DNA of 64,000 nucleotides, from assembly GCF_023343835.1 (NCBI RefSeq), contig NC_064435.1, positions 56,706,134-56,770,133 of the forward strand, written 5' to 3'. Positions 1 through 13,600 of the stretch are shown one piece after another. The notes under the pieces were generated by a model. That model was not told where the DNA came from. It worked only from the letters and a program-made list of their open reading frames with translations, and ran no database searches. The stretch's first letter is position 1. Every line of letters starts with the position of its first letter. The position numbers were made by a program, and so were the translations under genes. The stretch comes from Lagopus muta. Its lineage: Eukaryota > Chordata > Aves > Galliformes > Phasianidae.

Positions 1-3000
1 TCCATGTCAGCACTTAGCTAAACTATTCAAATTGAGTTATCTTTCCTGCAGTTATCTTTCCAGCCTTTCAGTTAATAAGCTACTGTCACAGTGCTTTTAT
101 GAAGGAGATAAAGCTGCCTGCATATGAAAAGCTTCTAAACAATGTTGTCAATGTTTATGATACTCCATAAACGATATAATGACTGTCAAACAGTAAATCT
201 CTTACCCTGTGGACTCTAAACCTTGTCCCAAGTTATAAGGTATAAAATAAGGAGCGATTAGCAATGAAATAATAAGTTACAAAGTAATCATCACTCCTTT
301 TTGTTCCCACAATCATATTATTTTCCTGTAGTATAATGATAAGTAGACTTAAATGACTACAAATTTAGTTGACCTATTTCTAATCTTATGCTTACTATTG
401 TATTGCAAGTAAAACTCTAACAAGCAACAGATATAAAGTTCGGGTAAAGGAAGGCAAGATTTATGCAAAAATAAAAATATTTTAAATAGATATGAATAAG
501 TATTTGATATTCCACCGAGTTTTGTATTTCATTTGCAAATGGGTTTTATATATTAAATGAAGAAATACATAAATGAAAATGTCTGCCTAAGCTATGAGGC
601 ATGACCTCTCTTGTAAGACTTGTTAATACAAGGTATTAATAATTGAATACTTCAAAATGGACAGTGAACATAAGGATAGAGCTTGTCCACAGACACAGGC
701 ACCTAAAATGAGGAGTCTGCTACAAGTTCAGAGGCTCTTTAGTAAGGAAGAACTGGCTGCAAAATGATGATGGGACTACCCACATCTGGGAGGATATTAT
801 TTGCATGCCAAGTGTCATCCCAGAGAGTTGGTAAACAGTGTTTGTGTATATTGCATTTTTCCTTTTGGTGCTCACTGTGTTCTAAAGGGCATTATGAACT
901 GGAGTAAAAGCTCAGCCTTACATGCTATTGCGTGTAGTTCAGTATCTCCTGTAGTTCTTTCTTATTAACCTTTTTGTTATGAAAGAGGAGAAGGCAGCTC
1001 AGTTATCTTCCCGAGAAGGATCTCCTTAAACCAGTGTTTATCTGATTGCAAACTCAGTTGATATCAGAAAAAAATCTTAGATAAATATTAAGTTTTCCTC
1101 CGTGGGCAAAGAGTGAAATATTACTCCCTGGAAGAAGATCTTCCCTTTAGGAGAAATGTACACTTTTATTTGCCACTTTTCAAACTGAAGCAGCAAACAA
1201 AAGCCATCTCTTTTCTCTCCGTCCTCCAAAGCAGCTCTGTGAAGCAGAAACACTTATCAGCATTGCTCAAGTGCTTTCTGATGCTGAGATTGCTGCTAGG
1301 ATCCAACGCTTGCAGAGAGAAAAGGAGGAAGGGAAAGGGAAATTTTTTCCTGAATCACTGTGTGAGTGAATTGGATTTGTTGCTTGGATTATTATATGGT
1401 AGAGGAACAGATTTAAACATCTAAACCAACAGTTAATCTTTAACTCTCAAGTACCCTTCATAATGACAGGACACTACCATGAACTGAGATTAATGCCCTT
1501 GCTCTGCACGTGGCAGAGGAGATCTTTTTTGGCTCAGAGTCTCATCACCAGCCATAAAGCTGCAAAACAAGAAAACAAAGAGGTAAGGGCTTTCTTCTTC
1601 ACTATTATTGCAATATAGCAAACCAGAACTGATAAACAGAGGCTTGTTTTTTTCTCTAGGAGTCAGTGTGAGCAAAAAAGTGCAAGGATGACCATTGCTG
1701 TTCTCTGAAAAGCCCTCAAGGCAGCTCACATTCAATGCTTCTTCAGGGCTTCTGCTGGAGGCTGCAGCCTCATCTGGCAGCAAGTGCCAGGGTCACCTCT
1801 GCTCCCCACCAAACAGCATCCTTGCTGTTATGCAGCTCTTTGGACTTGATGCCATTTCATTAACCATCTCCACACAGTCAGGCTTTGTGAGGGTACTCAT
1901 GTCCAGATCTGCGTGGCTCCATGTTGTTACACCTCTAGCAGCTGCACGAGGTCTGTCCTTGGCCTGCAGAGCTGTGCTTCACTGCCTCGCAGAGCCTCAC
2001 CCAGCTGGAGAGGCCTCTGGTCCTTGGCTGCCTGCTTCCATTAAAGAGGGAGCACTTCTTTCTGAATATCATGAAAGGAAGTTAAATGACTGTGATTTGA
2101 TAGAGGGAGTATTCCTCTCAAGGGAGCCTGCCACCATCAATAAACTCCTACCACCATACACATTTTTTTACTTCTTTTCACATCAAATTTTGTTTTTATT
2201 ATTTGAAAACTAGGTGGTTTCTGCCTTTATTTTTTCTGTAGCTTGGTTGTAAAATGCTCAGTTCTCATCAGTAATCTCTGCAGCTCCCCAGTCAAATGCT
2301 GCATCTCAGCATCTCTGGGAGGAATCACCTAAGATAAACATGCCAAGAATGGGGAGAATGGTGGAAAAGCACATTCGGGAGTTCTCAAATCTTTGTAAAC
2401 TTAGCTGATATTTTATCACAGATACATCCAAGTTAAAGAATCAGCTTGGATTTCTTGTTAAATCATCCTCTAAGGGCAATTAAGTTTTCTTTTAATGTAC
2501 TTAAGGAGATGGAAGGAAATGAGACACGCGGTGTTCTCACTGCAAGGAAACAAAGGAAGAGAAACTGCACGACTGTCAGAAATTATTTCTAAAAATAGTC
2601 ATATTGCACTTTCCTATAAGGCAGCAAATGCTCTTTAAAATGAGAACAAGTCAAACACACTTGAAATCGAACACTGAAGTCTTTGTTTGATGTTCCTTCT
2701 TTTGCAGGCTTTATCATCCTTTCAGGTTGTTTTTCCCTCCTTGCAACACTGAGCTATTTCAGCCTTGCCTGAAATCTTTCTACTCCGTTATCAAACCGAC
2801 CTTCTTTTTGCACAAGCTTTCCCAGACACTGTTCAAACACTTTCTATCAGCCTTGTTTGTGCGTGAGCAATGCGTGGATGAGAAGCCCCATCTGCTGCTC
2901 CCCGTTTCCCTGAAGTGCAGCACAACATTTCTCCTACCTAATTTCTTGTTTGAGTGTTTGGTGTGCTCTGCTGCTTTGGAGGGCTGTGTAAGTATCTCCT

Positions 3001-4547
3001 TGCGTTCAATTTCTGAACTTTGCCATTGTTTAATGCTTATCTCTTTCAAGAAAATCTTATGACATTCTATAAACTTTTACTGAAGATTGTCTCTGAAAAA
3101 CCTCTCAATCATCTCACTTGTTTCTAGAATGTTTTGCTTGCTTGAAGGAGTTTTTCTTTTTCCTTCTGCAGGGTTTTAGAATCCTTCTTTCATTTTCTTA
3201 AGTGGTTAGAAGCTAATTAGACATGACTTGAAAATGTATGTCTCTTGTCTGCATCTCTTCCAGGTCATTCATATGTAGCATATAAAGAAGGAGATAACCT
3301 CACCGTACTATAAGTCTCCCATGTAAAAGCCCTCCTGTGATACTGACCTTTGTGTAATATTAAAAGAACTGCGTTTCTTCAAGTCACCCAAAGCTGCCAA
3401 ATATATATACTCATCTATTTTTTTTACAGTGAAAATGCATGCAATTCAGAAAGACGGAATGCGTGAACAGAAAGAGGGAAAACTATGGATGATGGAGAAA
3501 TCAGTACTTATTCATTGTATGAATGTGGTTACTTTAACAACCATATTGTAACCTGTGTTCTGATCTTCCTTGTTCAAGTGCAACGTACCCCAAAGGTACT
3601 TTTTTAGGTAGCTGAAACTAGAAAAGCCTGTTTTGTTTTACAGAATAAGGTTAAATGAGGACACATTCATTGCAAGTACTTACCCTGTCAAGGTCTAGAA
3701 ACAACAAACTAGAAAGAACGAGTGAAATGTATGTGAAACTGAGGCATCTAGGAGGATTTGTGACAACATGAAGGTAATCTGCTCCTGGTTCAAGTGAGGT
3801 GGTGCAAAATCATGCAGACAGAGCTGTTACAAACTGCATAAAGATTGCCTCTATGCCTGTCTCTTGCCTAACATTTATCATCCCCCAGTACTTTGGGCTT
3901 CTTTCAGACACAGCCTGCAGCATTACAGCCCAAATAACCTCTGTATCCATCCAGGCAGCACCCTGGAAAGTGTCAAAATTTCACTTTTGTCAGTAAACCT
4001 TGTTCATCAGGGAAGAGCCACCACTGCCCCCACATGGGATTCTCAGCCTTGTCTTTTCTTTGCGTCTGGGAAATCCTGCTGGTGGTATGTGTGATTATGC
4101 TTGTTCTCTATAAAATGGACTTCAGTTGCCAAATTTTTGCAGCTTTTTGCACAGCCAAAGGCTGGAAGAAATAGCCAGACTGGGCTTTTGAAGTTTGGGA
4201 TGCCGGTTGATAAACTTCTGTTATTAAGTCACCCCTACTGAAGATCCATCCAAAGCTGTCTATAATAACTTTACCTACTAAAGTCCAAATCCTCATTCTC
4301 CACTACATTTTTGTTGCTAAATCCTAAAAGCTTGTCTCCTCTTAAATGTCTTGAATGTTTTCATGCTTGCTTGAAAAATCCCTTTTGTTTTATGCCAAAT
4401 TGTTGCTTCTGTGATGGACGATAGTAGTATTTGAAGATGATGGTTGGTTAGGTCCGCCTGCTGGAGGCAAGGTTTGCCTTCTCATAAAGAAAACAGCGTG
4501 GGAAGAATGTGCCTCTTTGACCATCGTTTGATTTTTGTTTTTTCTTA
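1..4547. other. Intergenic / upstream DNA, no gene seen
   Basis: AT-rich single-copy-looking DNA. Open frames here reach at most about 170 codons, none resembles a protein family I know, and none is bounded by convincing splice sites. I looked specifically for the last exons of CNDP2, which lies just upstream of CNDP1 in mammals, and did not find them. An upstream CNDP1 exon carrying the true start codon could lie here or in 4613-6485, but I cannot place it. Confidence 0.5.
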
Positions 4548-4612
4548 TGATGGGTTGATGGCTGGACTAGATGATCTTAGTGGTCTTTTCAGGCCTTAAT
4601 GATTTTATGATA
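4548..4612 (+). mobile_element. CR1 LINE, short 3'-end remnant
   Basis: About 65 bases resembling the extreme 3' end of CR1: a 'ggctggactagatgatctta' stretch, then 'gtggtctttt' and an ending like 'aatgattttatga'. Severely 5' truncated, as is normal for CR1. Orientation is inferred from the tail lying on the right. Confidence 0.75.
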
Positions 4613-6485
4613 TTTTCCTTCAAATCTTATCACTTAAATTATATTTCACGCTTAACATCTCCATCCTAAAATTGCCCTGGGTTTGGATTTTCCTTGTCTC
4701 GATCAACAGGCGACCTCTGTAGCTGTGCTTTGCAGCTCTAATGTATTGCAGAACTGGCATTTGGTCTCTGGCAATACCAGTGTTGCCAGTGTCAGCAGGA
4801 ATGAGGAACCGGACAGTGGTGATTACATGTAGTGTCACAAAGCTTCTCAAGTTTTTACTTCAAAGAATGGCTTGTGTCACCGGTAATGTGGAAGAAACTG
4901 TGCTTGAAAGGAGGCTTTGAAAAATGGTGCCTGGACTTTCATATGTTAGGGATCTCTATGTTCAGTTTTCAACTTCAGGATCTGTTCTTTACCAAATTCC
5001 TAGAAGGCATGGCTGAAGCAGTGTTTCAGAGATTATTTTCAAAGCTGTTTTGTCTAGTTTGTCTCTTCAGGAAAACAAATCTGTAGTTTTTACAGGTAAA
5101 TGTGCTCTGACAAAGGGACAAAGAGCTCCCTGTTTAAAAACAGGTCTTGCAGGCTTTTAGGTCAATACTGAAATCACAGAAGCAGTTTTTAGTTATCATT
5201 ATCTTGGAGGTTTGCTTTCTCTAGTTTGATTTTAAAGATTGCAAACACTTTGAAGTAATTAAGGTCTAGGAGATGAACTAACTGAAAACCTTGACTGGAG
5301 TTAATCTGGTTATTTTAGGAAAAAAAATGTGAAGTTTTTGTGTTTTGTTGTTGCTGTTTCCTTTGCTGGTTTGAAGTGTCACTGCAGTAACAGTGGCTAT
5401 GCTTGTTGCTGGAAACACATCAGGCTACTTAGTACTACTATGCCTCAGCTGACTGCTGTTCTCCAGGTGGGATAACCCCAGCTCTTCTTTCCACTCTCCT
5501 ACTTCCCTTCCCTTCTTTCCCTCTTCTGTTCTCCACACAGGTTTCCTATACTCCTCTGTTGGAAAAAAACATACTTTTATTATTATTATTATTATTATTA
5601 ATATAATTATTATTGCTATAGATCATCATTTTATGATGCATCTGAGTTAAGGAATTATGGCTGGACCTGCATAGAGTCAATGTGCTGGGTCCTGACCTTG
5701 GGATTCATTCCATCACCCAGCCCAACACAGCAGCTATTCTGAATTTAGCCTCGCTGTATATATTACTTGGTTAACACCTATTCAAGAATCTACAGTAAGA
5801 ACTTCAAAGAAACAAGAAAATAAAACTTCAGAAAGAAAGAAAAACACTTTTAAAAATTACATTTTAAAAATCATCACTCATCTCAGGAAAAACAAGATGC
5901 AGAGAGGTTTGCAAGCACTAAATGAATTCTGCACTTACCAAGTGTCTCAGTATATCTGCTGTTGTTCACCTAAGGCAGCTATTAGTTATCTGTGCTGGGG
6001 CTGTTATTCCTTATTCATGTGAAAAACAGAGTGTGTGTCAGGGAACCTATTTTCCTCCTTTTCTGGAAAAGAAGAAAAGGAAAGATGACTCCCCTGGGCA
6101 GCTGCCGTGTGCTGGTGTTTGTAAGCCTTCCCCTGCGGCTGTCTTTGCAGAATGTGCAGCATGCAGCTGTGCATTGAAAACTGATGCAGCGAGAATTTCT
6201 TTGGAAAATACTTCCCCTGATTTCCTTCCAAAGCAGAAATTGCAAAGCACAAAGCTGTTTACTCTTTGCTCATTTTTTTTCACTATTTTTTTTTTTTTCT
6301 TTTGGAAGATTGATTATGAATGATTGCAGATTTTATGTGATAAAATAACTCAGATATCCTTTCTCCTCGTTTGGAGGACCTAAAGAAGGTTCAGTATTCT
6401 GCACAGTTGTCTGTGGTTCATAGTGCAGAAAAGAAGTGCACGTTACAGGATTTCTCTACTCCTTAATTTTATCTTTCACTTTCAG
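4613..6485. other. Upstream region of CNDP1, no exon recognised
   Basis: No CpG island and no clear promoter. Holds an ATT/TTA microsatellite near 5578 and AT-rich DNA. A pyrimidine-rich run ending in cag at 6485 is the splice acceptor of the first CNDP1 exon I can place, so a further 5' exon should lie somewhere to the left, here or beyond. Confidence 0.5.
5578..5614. repeat. (ATT)n microsatellite
   Basis: About seven to eight pure TAT units followed by an imperfect AT-rich extension. Likely polymorphic in length. Confidence 0.85.
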
Positions 6486-6604
6486 ATAGTGCCCACCTCA
6501 GCCTTGTGCTGCTCTTTAAGGCAAGAATGTCCTTGTCATCCATTTCAGTGCTGGAGACTGAGATCTTCAACTACATTGATGCACATCAAAGTGACTTCAT
6601 TGAG
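6486..6604 (+). CDS. CNDP1: CNDP1 exon with leader and N-terminus
   Basis: The acceptor is a long pyrimidine tract ending in ttcag at 6485; the donor is GAG|gtagga at 6605. The ATG at 6527 opens a frame reading [20 protein letters not shown], matching the mature N-terminal helix of CNDP1. The same frame is open from 6488 and gives SAHLSLVLLFKAR before that methionine, which looks like the hydrophobic core of a signal peptide. In the unspliced DNA a stop (taa, 6464-6466) blocks further extension with no ATG between. A secreted protein would therefore need an upstream exon entering in phase 1. Confidence 0.85.
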
Positions 6605-9600
6605 GTAGGAATTGTACTGCTAGGAAACAGTTGAGGGGCAGCACTAATGTACTGGAGGCTCACGTTCCACATGACAGGTAAGTGTTTGCTATTTAGAGAG
6701 CAGTAGGTTTCAGGTCTGGAGTTGGGTATGCCACCTTTGTGCCACAAAGCAAAGTTGCAAAAAGACGATCGATGCTGGGGACTCTCCAGGTGGAAGAGGT
6801 ATTTGCATGGACATTTGCAGACCGGGCTTGGGCAGAGAGGCTCCACTGAGTCAAAATGTACCAGTATAGGAGAAGTGACCAGACCTCACAGCTCCTACTG
6901 CTAATGCCAGGGAGCGTTGCAGAGACGGGTTGGCATGGGGCTCTAATGATTTGCTGGGGGCCAAGGCTGCTGAGTGCATTTTAAGCATAAGAAAGGCAAT
7001 CCTGGCTCATGGCAAATCTTTACCAGTTGGAAAACATACAGCTTCCGTCATACTGCTGACAGGATGGAAAGGAAACCGTATTCCAGTGTGATGCTTTCAC
7101 ATATGAAGATTAAATCACCACACATTCCTAGGTTTTAGACCAACCAGCTTATTGAGCTGTTCTTTTCTTCCTGTGCAGAATCTCAAGGAATGGGTGGCTG
7201 TGGAAAGTGATTCTGTGCAACCAGACCTGAGGAAAGAAGTTGTACGAATGATGTCATTGGCAGCAGCCAGGCTTGCAGCTTTGGGAGCCACTGTTAATTC
7301 AGTAAGCCTGGGGTCACAGCAGGTGCATGTCCATTCCTTGTATTTAAAATGTCATATGTGTGCATGTGTCACGTTTTACCCATTAATTGTAGGAAAGAAA
7401 GAAAAGGAAAAAGGTCTGAATTTTTACCATGGTTTATTTTAACTTTCTTCTTGATGATGTACCACAGTTAATGCATCAGCTCTTCACCAAAGTCTCCATA
7501 CGAGGAAGCAACTTTTTCAAGGAAAATGTTACCAGAAATAGGACCTTAAGTGTCATCTTTGTTTTTTGAGGGGCTCAATGATTCTTAGAAAACAACAGGT
7601 AAGAGTTAGCCTCTGAGAAATGTTTATCTCCAGTTGACTCATCTCACTGAGGCTGTGGCTCTTTCCTGCCCCAAGCTGCTGGCTTTCTGTGCTCAGAGGA
7701 ATTCGAAACTCATGACCAGGGATTCACTTTTCCTTCCTATGAGGCTCCTGGGAAGGTCAGTGAACCTCTCAACTCAAGAATCTTGCGGCACAGCAATATT
7801 TTATTACTATCAGGCCATGCCACTTACTAGTCAAAATGAGTGCATTTAAAAATAAAACCTGAGCACATGGCATGCAATTATGATTGCCAAGATATATATC
7901 AACAGCCTGTGTCAATAACAGCAGGGAATGCGTTACCTGTTGTTGAAGCAGAGATCAGAGGCACATCTTTCTGCTTAGGGCCTTCTATTGCTGGGCAAGA
8001 AGTAGCTACATTTTAGTATTCAACAGATTTATACAAATCAATATTACTGGTGAATTTGAGGAGGTACGTGCATTCTTTTAGCTCTTATTTTTCACCCCTG
8101 TGAGATGTCCAGCCTCTCCTGGCCAAGATGTGGTGATCTGTTCTGCATAACTGTGAATAATTATAAGAGTAGTTTAGAGCCACAACCTGTTTTCAAAACA
8201 TTACCAAATTTCTGCTGCCAGCAAAGTTTTATTCTGTTTCTTTATCTGAAGTTGCAATCCTCCTGCCATCTGTCTGTTGAAAAATAAGTCCCCAAATTAG
8301 ATTCTGTGTAGCTTTTGACTATTTTAATGTCAGAAGATACGCTTTTGTCAACACAGCATACAGTCAACTTTCTCTCCTTCAGTACTGAGAAGTACTAGTT
8401 TAGTAAAGAGTCCATTTATTGCAATAAAATGTTAGAGAAGCTCCATAAAGTCCCAGCAGAACATGAAGGAAAAAAGTCTTAATCTCTGTAAGTGGGTTAG
8501 ATTTCGATTCAAAATCCGATTTAAGGACTTGATCAACTGAATATGCAGAATTATTTGCAATGAGTTCTCCAGTTCTTATAACGTTTGCAAGTTTTCAAAG
8601 GTTGCTTTTATAATGTTGATCTACAGTTGCTGAATGGCCAGCACCTTCCACTGCCACCTGTCATACTTGGGGAACTTGGCAAGGATCCCCAAAACCTCAC
8701 CGTCTGTTTCTATGGCCACGTGGATGTACAGCCTGCCAAAAAAGAAGATGGCTGGAAAACTGACCCTTTCACATTGACTGAAATCAATGGTGTGTACACA
8801 ATTATAATTCTTCTGTCATCATTTGAAATATGACTCTGAGATTTCCAGCAGGAGGATGTTCCCTATATTGTTAACTACAGCACAAGAACTTCTCCCATGG
8901 AATCTGATGGGATGAATCCAGCAACTTTACTTCTTGATACCACGCTGTGATTTGTGAGACTCATCACTGACTGCTTAATAATTGGTGTGGAAGAGCTACA
9001 TGAGGTTAATGTCACTTTTTAGTGATCATTAGAAAGTCCACTTCTGCTTTAAGATTGGGTTGTTGGATCAGTCACTGTAATCCTTTAGCATCTCCTCCTG
9101 CCACACTGGAACTTAGGAGCATTTCATAGAACTATAGAATCTTCTGAGCAGTTGGAAGAGACCCTTAAAGATCATCTAGTCCAAATCCCCTGCAATGACC
9201 AGGGACACCTACAGCTACATCAGGTTACTCAGAGTGTAAGTTCATCACGACCTTGAACGTCACCAAGGATAAGGCTTCCAACACACCTATGGGCAAACTG
9301 TTCCAATGCCTCACCACCCTTATCTTAAAAAAACTTTCTCCTTATATCCAATCTAAATCTCTCCTCTTTTAGTTTGAAACTATTTCCCCTTGTCCTGTCA
9401 TAACAGACCCTGCTAAAGAGTCTGTCCCCTTCTTATAGCCCCCTTTACATACTGAAAGGCCACTCTCAGGTCTCCCTGGAGCCTTCTCTTCTCCAGGCTG
9501 AACAGCCCCAAGCTCTTTTAGCGTGTCTTCATTGAGGAGGTGTTCCATCCCTTAGATCATGTCTGTGGCACTCCTCTGGACACACTCCAACAGGTCCATG

Positions 9601-10651
9601 TCTCTCCTGTACTGAGGACTCCACATCTGGACACTACTCCAGGTGAGGTCTCACCAGTGCAGAGTAGAGGGGCAGGATTACCTCCCTTGACCCACTGCCA
9701 CACTTCTTTTGATACAGCCCAGGTTATGGTTGGTTTTCTGAACTGCGCGGGCACACTGCTTGCTCATGTCCAGTTTGCCATCCACCAGTGCCCCCAAGAA
9801 CTTTTGGCAGGGCTCCACTCTATCCTTACACCCCCCACCTTATGTTGATAGTGGGAGTTGCCATGACCCAGCTGCAAAACCTTGCACTTGTCTTTGTTGA
9901 ATCTCATGAGGTTCACCTGGTGCCACTGGGTGGAAGAATATGAGTCCTCACTTGAGGTAGCAATCCTTGTCTTGCAATCAGCTGAGCATGATAAGTTCAC
10001 TGAAGGAAGACAAATGGTGGATGGTGAGTTAGAGGGTGAGAGAATTCAAGAACACAGGGATTCTGGTTCCTAGTCTTGTAGCCAGTAAGTCACTGTTTCC
10101 CATCTGCTGGGACTGGTTTTAAACAAGTTTAGTAAGGTAACCCTTTCACCTACAGTGGGGACTTCCACACATATTTACTGCTGTACGTGAAATTAAAATC
10201 TGTCCTATGTAGTATACAGCTGATTGTTAAAAAATTATTCTGCAGCTGTACTTGCAGTTCACACTTCTGTGGTGGTGCTCATCTGTGCTCTTTTGCTGCT
10301 TGTCACCTATGCTGAAACTGCATCTTGTGCAAACTCTTCAGGCATATCTGGAGGGATCAAAGAGCTCCTTTAAACAGGCGTGGAAATAATAATGAAATAA
10401 ACAAACAAACAAAAAAAGCCCAGCATGTAGCAGAAACTGCTGTATGAAGTAAACAAAATTTAAAACAATCACAACAAAAACCAACATAGCATTTCACTGG
10501 TAAACAGCCACCACCTTAATTTAAATCCATCAACGAAATCCTGATTCTGTTGATAGCTCACTTGACATGCTGGTACAGCTTCTGTGGCAATAGAAATTTG
10601 CAGATTGCATTGATGAGACTAAATAAGTTTAAAATTGCTTGAAAGCTTTTT

Positions 10652-10682
<31 letters not shown>

Positions 10683-13600
10683 CATTTAAGGAAATCTCTA
10701 CGGGCGTGGAGCAACAGATAATAAAGGGCCTGTGTTGGCTTGGATAAATGCAGTGGAAACGTTTAGAGCCTTGAAAATAGTAGGTATCAGTGAGGACTTG
10801 GTTATTATTATAGTATCTTTCTGGAGGAATGTATTTGCCTTCTTGTGACTTAGATAATATGTTTCAGTCCCAACAGTGTATGTGTATCTTGAAATATTAG
10901 CTTATTTCTAATGCCATTTATAGTGCACTTATCCCCCTCCAGTATGAATGTGTACTTGACTATCTTTATTGTCAGTAGTCTGTAAGCAATGTAAAAATGG
11001 TCCTGCTGTCATTGTCCCGCAAAGGAGAATACTGTGCAGGAGACAGTGTCAAAAGCTTTTACCATATTGCTAACAGCTATGAGGTCATATTTAATAAGCA
11101 GACAAAAATAAATCTTTGTCATTACACCTTCCCCTAGAAAGCAGCACAGACCATCCAGCAATACTCATGAGTGGTTTGTTTCTAAATTTTTGTGGTTGTT
11201 TGATGAGCTGTTGGTGAACATATTCATTGCACAAGTTAATTTAAATCTAAACATTTCTTCCTGAACTTAATTTGAGAATTGAATCAAACCAGAGAACATC
11301 CTTACAGCCTATAATCAGAAAATGAATTGAAATGGGAATCTGAGATCACGTTTGTTTCTCCTATAGGATAGGTCAGCACTTGTAACTCTCAATATTCCAC
11401 AGAAGTTCTCCTAGTTACTCTTAGAAATGCATTCTTATAAGCTAACAGGGCTACAGGTTCATGAGGACAACTATCAGGGATTCGCCAAGAGCGCTTTCAC
11501 CACCAGGTGACTAACCTTCATCATGGGTAACATGCTGGGAAAGCAGCAGCAGTGGAATTTTGCAAGTGATTCCAAGATGGGCACTAGTAGTGCAAGTTTA
11601 AGAGGCCAGATATTTTCTGTGAAAATGCGATTGTTATTACCCATACTTTCCAAAGTCATCAATATTTAATATTACTGAGAGAAATCCCATGGCAACCCAA
11701 AAAGTTTTATGGAAATAGAAGTGAAAAGATATTTCTTAATGCATTGTCATTAAAAAAAAAAGAGAGAGAAAAACAGGTTTAGCAGGAAAACTGTATGTAT
11801 GTATGTATCTACCAATGCATTTCTATTAAAACAATCCATATATTCCATGTCGTTCTCTTCTGAATATGTATTGTAAGTCAGCCTGCTTTTGCTTTTTACA
11901 GATTCCTCTTTATTTTTGAAAGTGCTTGTTCCTTATCCAGACTTCTCTGATGTTCATTCAGGCTATGCCAGTAAACTTCAAGTTTGTTATTGAAGGCATG
12001 GAGGAAGCAGGGTCTCTGGGGCTGGAGAAGCTTCTTGAAGAAGAAAAACAGGGCTTTTTATCAGACGTTGATTACATTGTGATTTCAGACAACCTCTGGC
12101 TCAGCAAGAAGAAGCCTGCCCTTATATGTGGGACTCGAGGCAATGCCTGCTTCTCTGTGGAGGTGAGGGACGTGGGTTTGTGTGAAGTGGGTCCCTGATA
12201 GTGAGCAGTGATGTATCTGAGATCGCATCTGTCTCTGAATGCACAGAAAGGCTGAGAGCAAGTTGAGTATTTACAAATGCAGCTCTTCCTTCCATGCTTT
12301 TCATTGCTTGTGCAGATTTCCCTCCTTATTTCAGTTGTTAGCCTTATTTGCTTTCCTTAGTTTCTGTTCAGTTGCCATTTCTCCGCTTATGATCTCTCCC
12401 CTATACCATTGCTCTCCTTCTCCTGTTCCTGCTGTTTCTGATTGCCCCATCCTCACATCAGCCCTCTTCTGTAGTAGACGACTGCCCCTCCAAACCTATT
12501 CCTCCTGCTGCTTTTTTTTGCCCTTTGTCAGCAGGTATTGCTAAATGCAACATCACTGCCTAAAGACATTCAGTTCAGTTGGATCTCTGAGTTTAAAAGC
12601 AGTGCAAAATTTTTTTAACCATTGGCGGAAGCAAATAATGGTGCACTGCATTATATTGAGCAGCCAGCGTGAGCTACTGTGAAGTGAAATTTCATTGCTG
12701 GAAACTTTAAGCATAAAAGAATTCAGAGAGAGGATTAAAGAACTAGAGAACTAAAAAAAGATCTACATTAACCTTCATGTTTGAAAAAGAATGAAAATTT
12801 GTTTTTAACCAAAAGAACCTCAGTAGTTTTTATTCAATTCATGCAAGTCTTGGTTAAGAAAAATGAGAACATTAAAACATCAAAAATGACCTCTGCCTGC
12901 TTCCAGACAGTTGGCTGTAATGAGGTTTAGAGAAGAAGAAACAAGTTTGTTGCAGGAATATATTTTACAATAAACCTGAGCGTGAAATTGTGTCTGGAAA
13001 AATAACCCATTTAATAAACCAAATGCCTTTCTCTGTTCTAAAGTTGTGTGATTCAAGAGAGCTCTGAATTCTTATTTGTTACAATCAACAATTCAATTCA
13101 AACTTGGACATACGTTTTATAAATGTAGAATAAGGTTGTGCCTTTGTTATGAAGATTTTTGCACTTATTCTACAATGCTAAAAACTGCAATATGCAACAT
13201 ACTTATGATGTATTTAGTTTTACTGAAGTAAAGGAGGGAATGGAGAAGGATTCTTTCTTTCAAATACCTGTAAGTAGTATAGACAGCTGAATTTCTCTCT
13301 CCATTGGTTAACAACAGAGGCCTATCTTCTCTTTACTAGTAGCAGATTGTTCCTGACGTGTTTCCCATTTTATGAATAGAAACATAATAGTTTTCTATTT
13401 GTGGCCCTATTTGAAAAGGTGAGGCTACCAGTTTCTGAGGAAAATGAATACTCACAAAAGAATGAGGTGGGGACTACTGATATGTAAACTGTGTTTTTGG
13501 CACAGGTAGAAGGTGGTGACAAGGATCTTCACTCTGGAACTTTTGGAGGCATCATTCACGAGCCACTGACTGACCTGATAGCTCTGCTGGGTAATAACAT

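Larger units (their letters stand above)
8790..10690 (+). other. CNDP1 intron with CR1 and poly-T
   Basis: Intron holding an antisense CR1 copy (9124-9970) and ending in a 29-T run just before the acceptor. No further coding sequence seen. Confidence 0.8.

Noticed and set aside
1695..2213. 172-codon open frame near the left edge
   Set aside because: No recognisable domain, no splice or promoter context, and an overlapping open frame on the other strand; most likely chance.
5922..6323. 133-codon open frame just before CNDP1, as a possible first exon
   Set aside because: Ends in a Lys/Phe-rich low-complexity stretch and a stop, with no donor that would feed phase 1 into 6486; no resemblance to the CNDP1 leader.
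1..6485. CNDP2, expected upstream by synteny
   Set aside because: Searched by eye for its conserved C-terminal and active-site segments on the + strand and found none; it probably lies left of the window.
9540..10000. Open frames on both strands that look like genes
   Set aside because: They are the antisense and sense frames of a CR1 copy.
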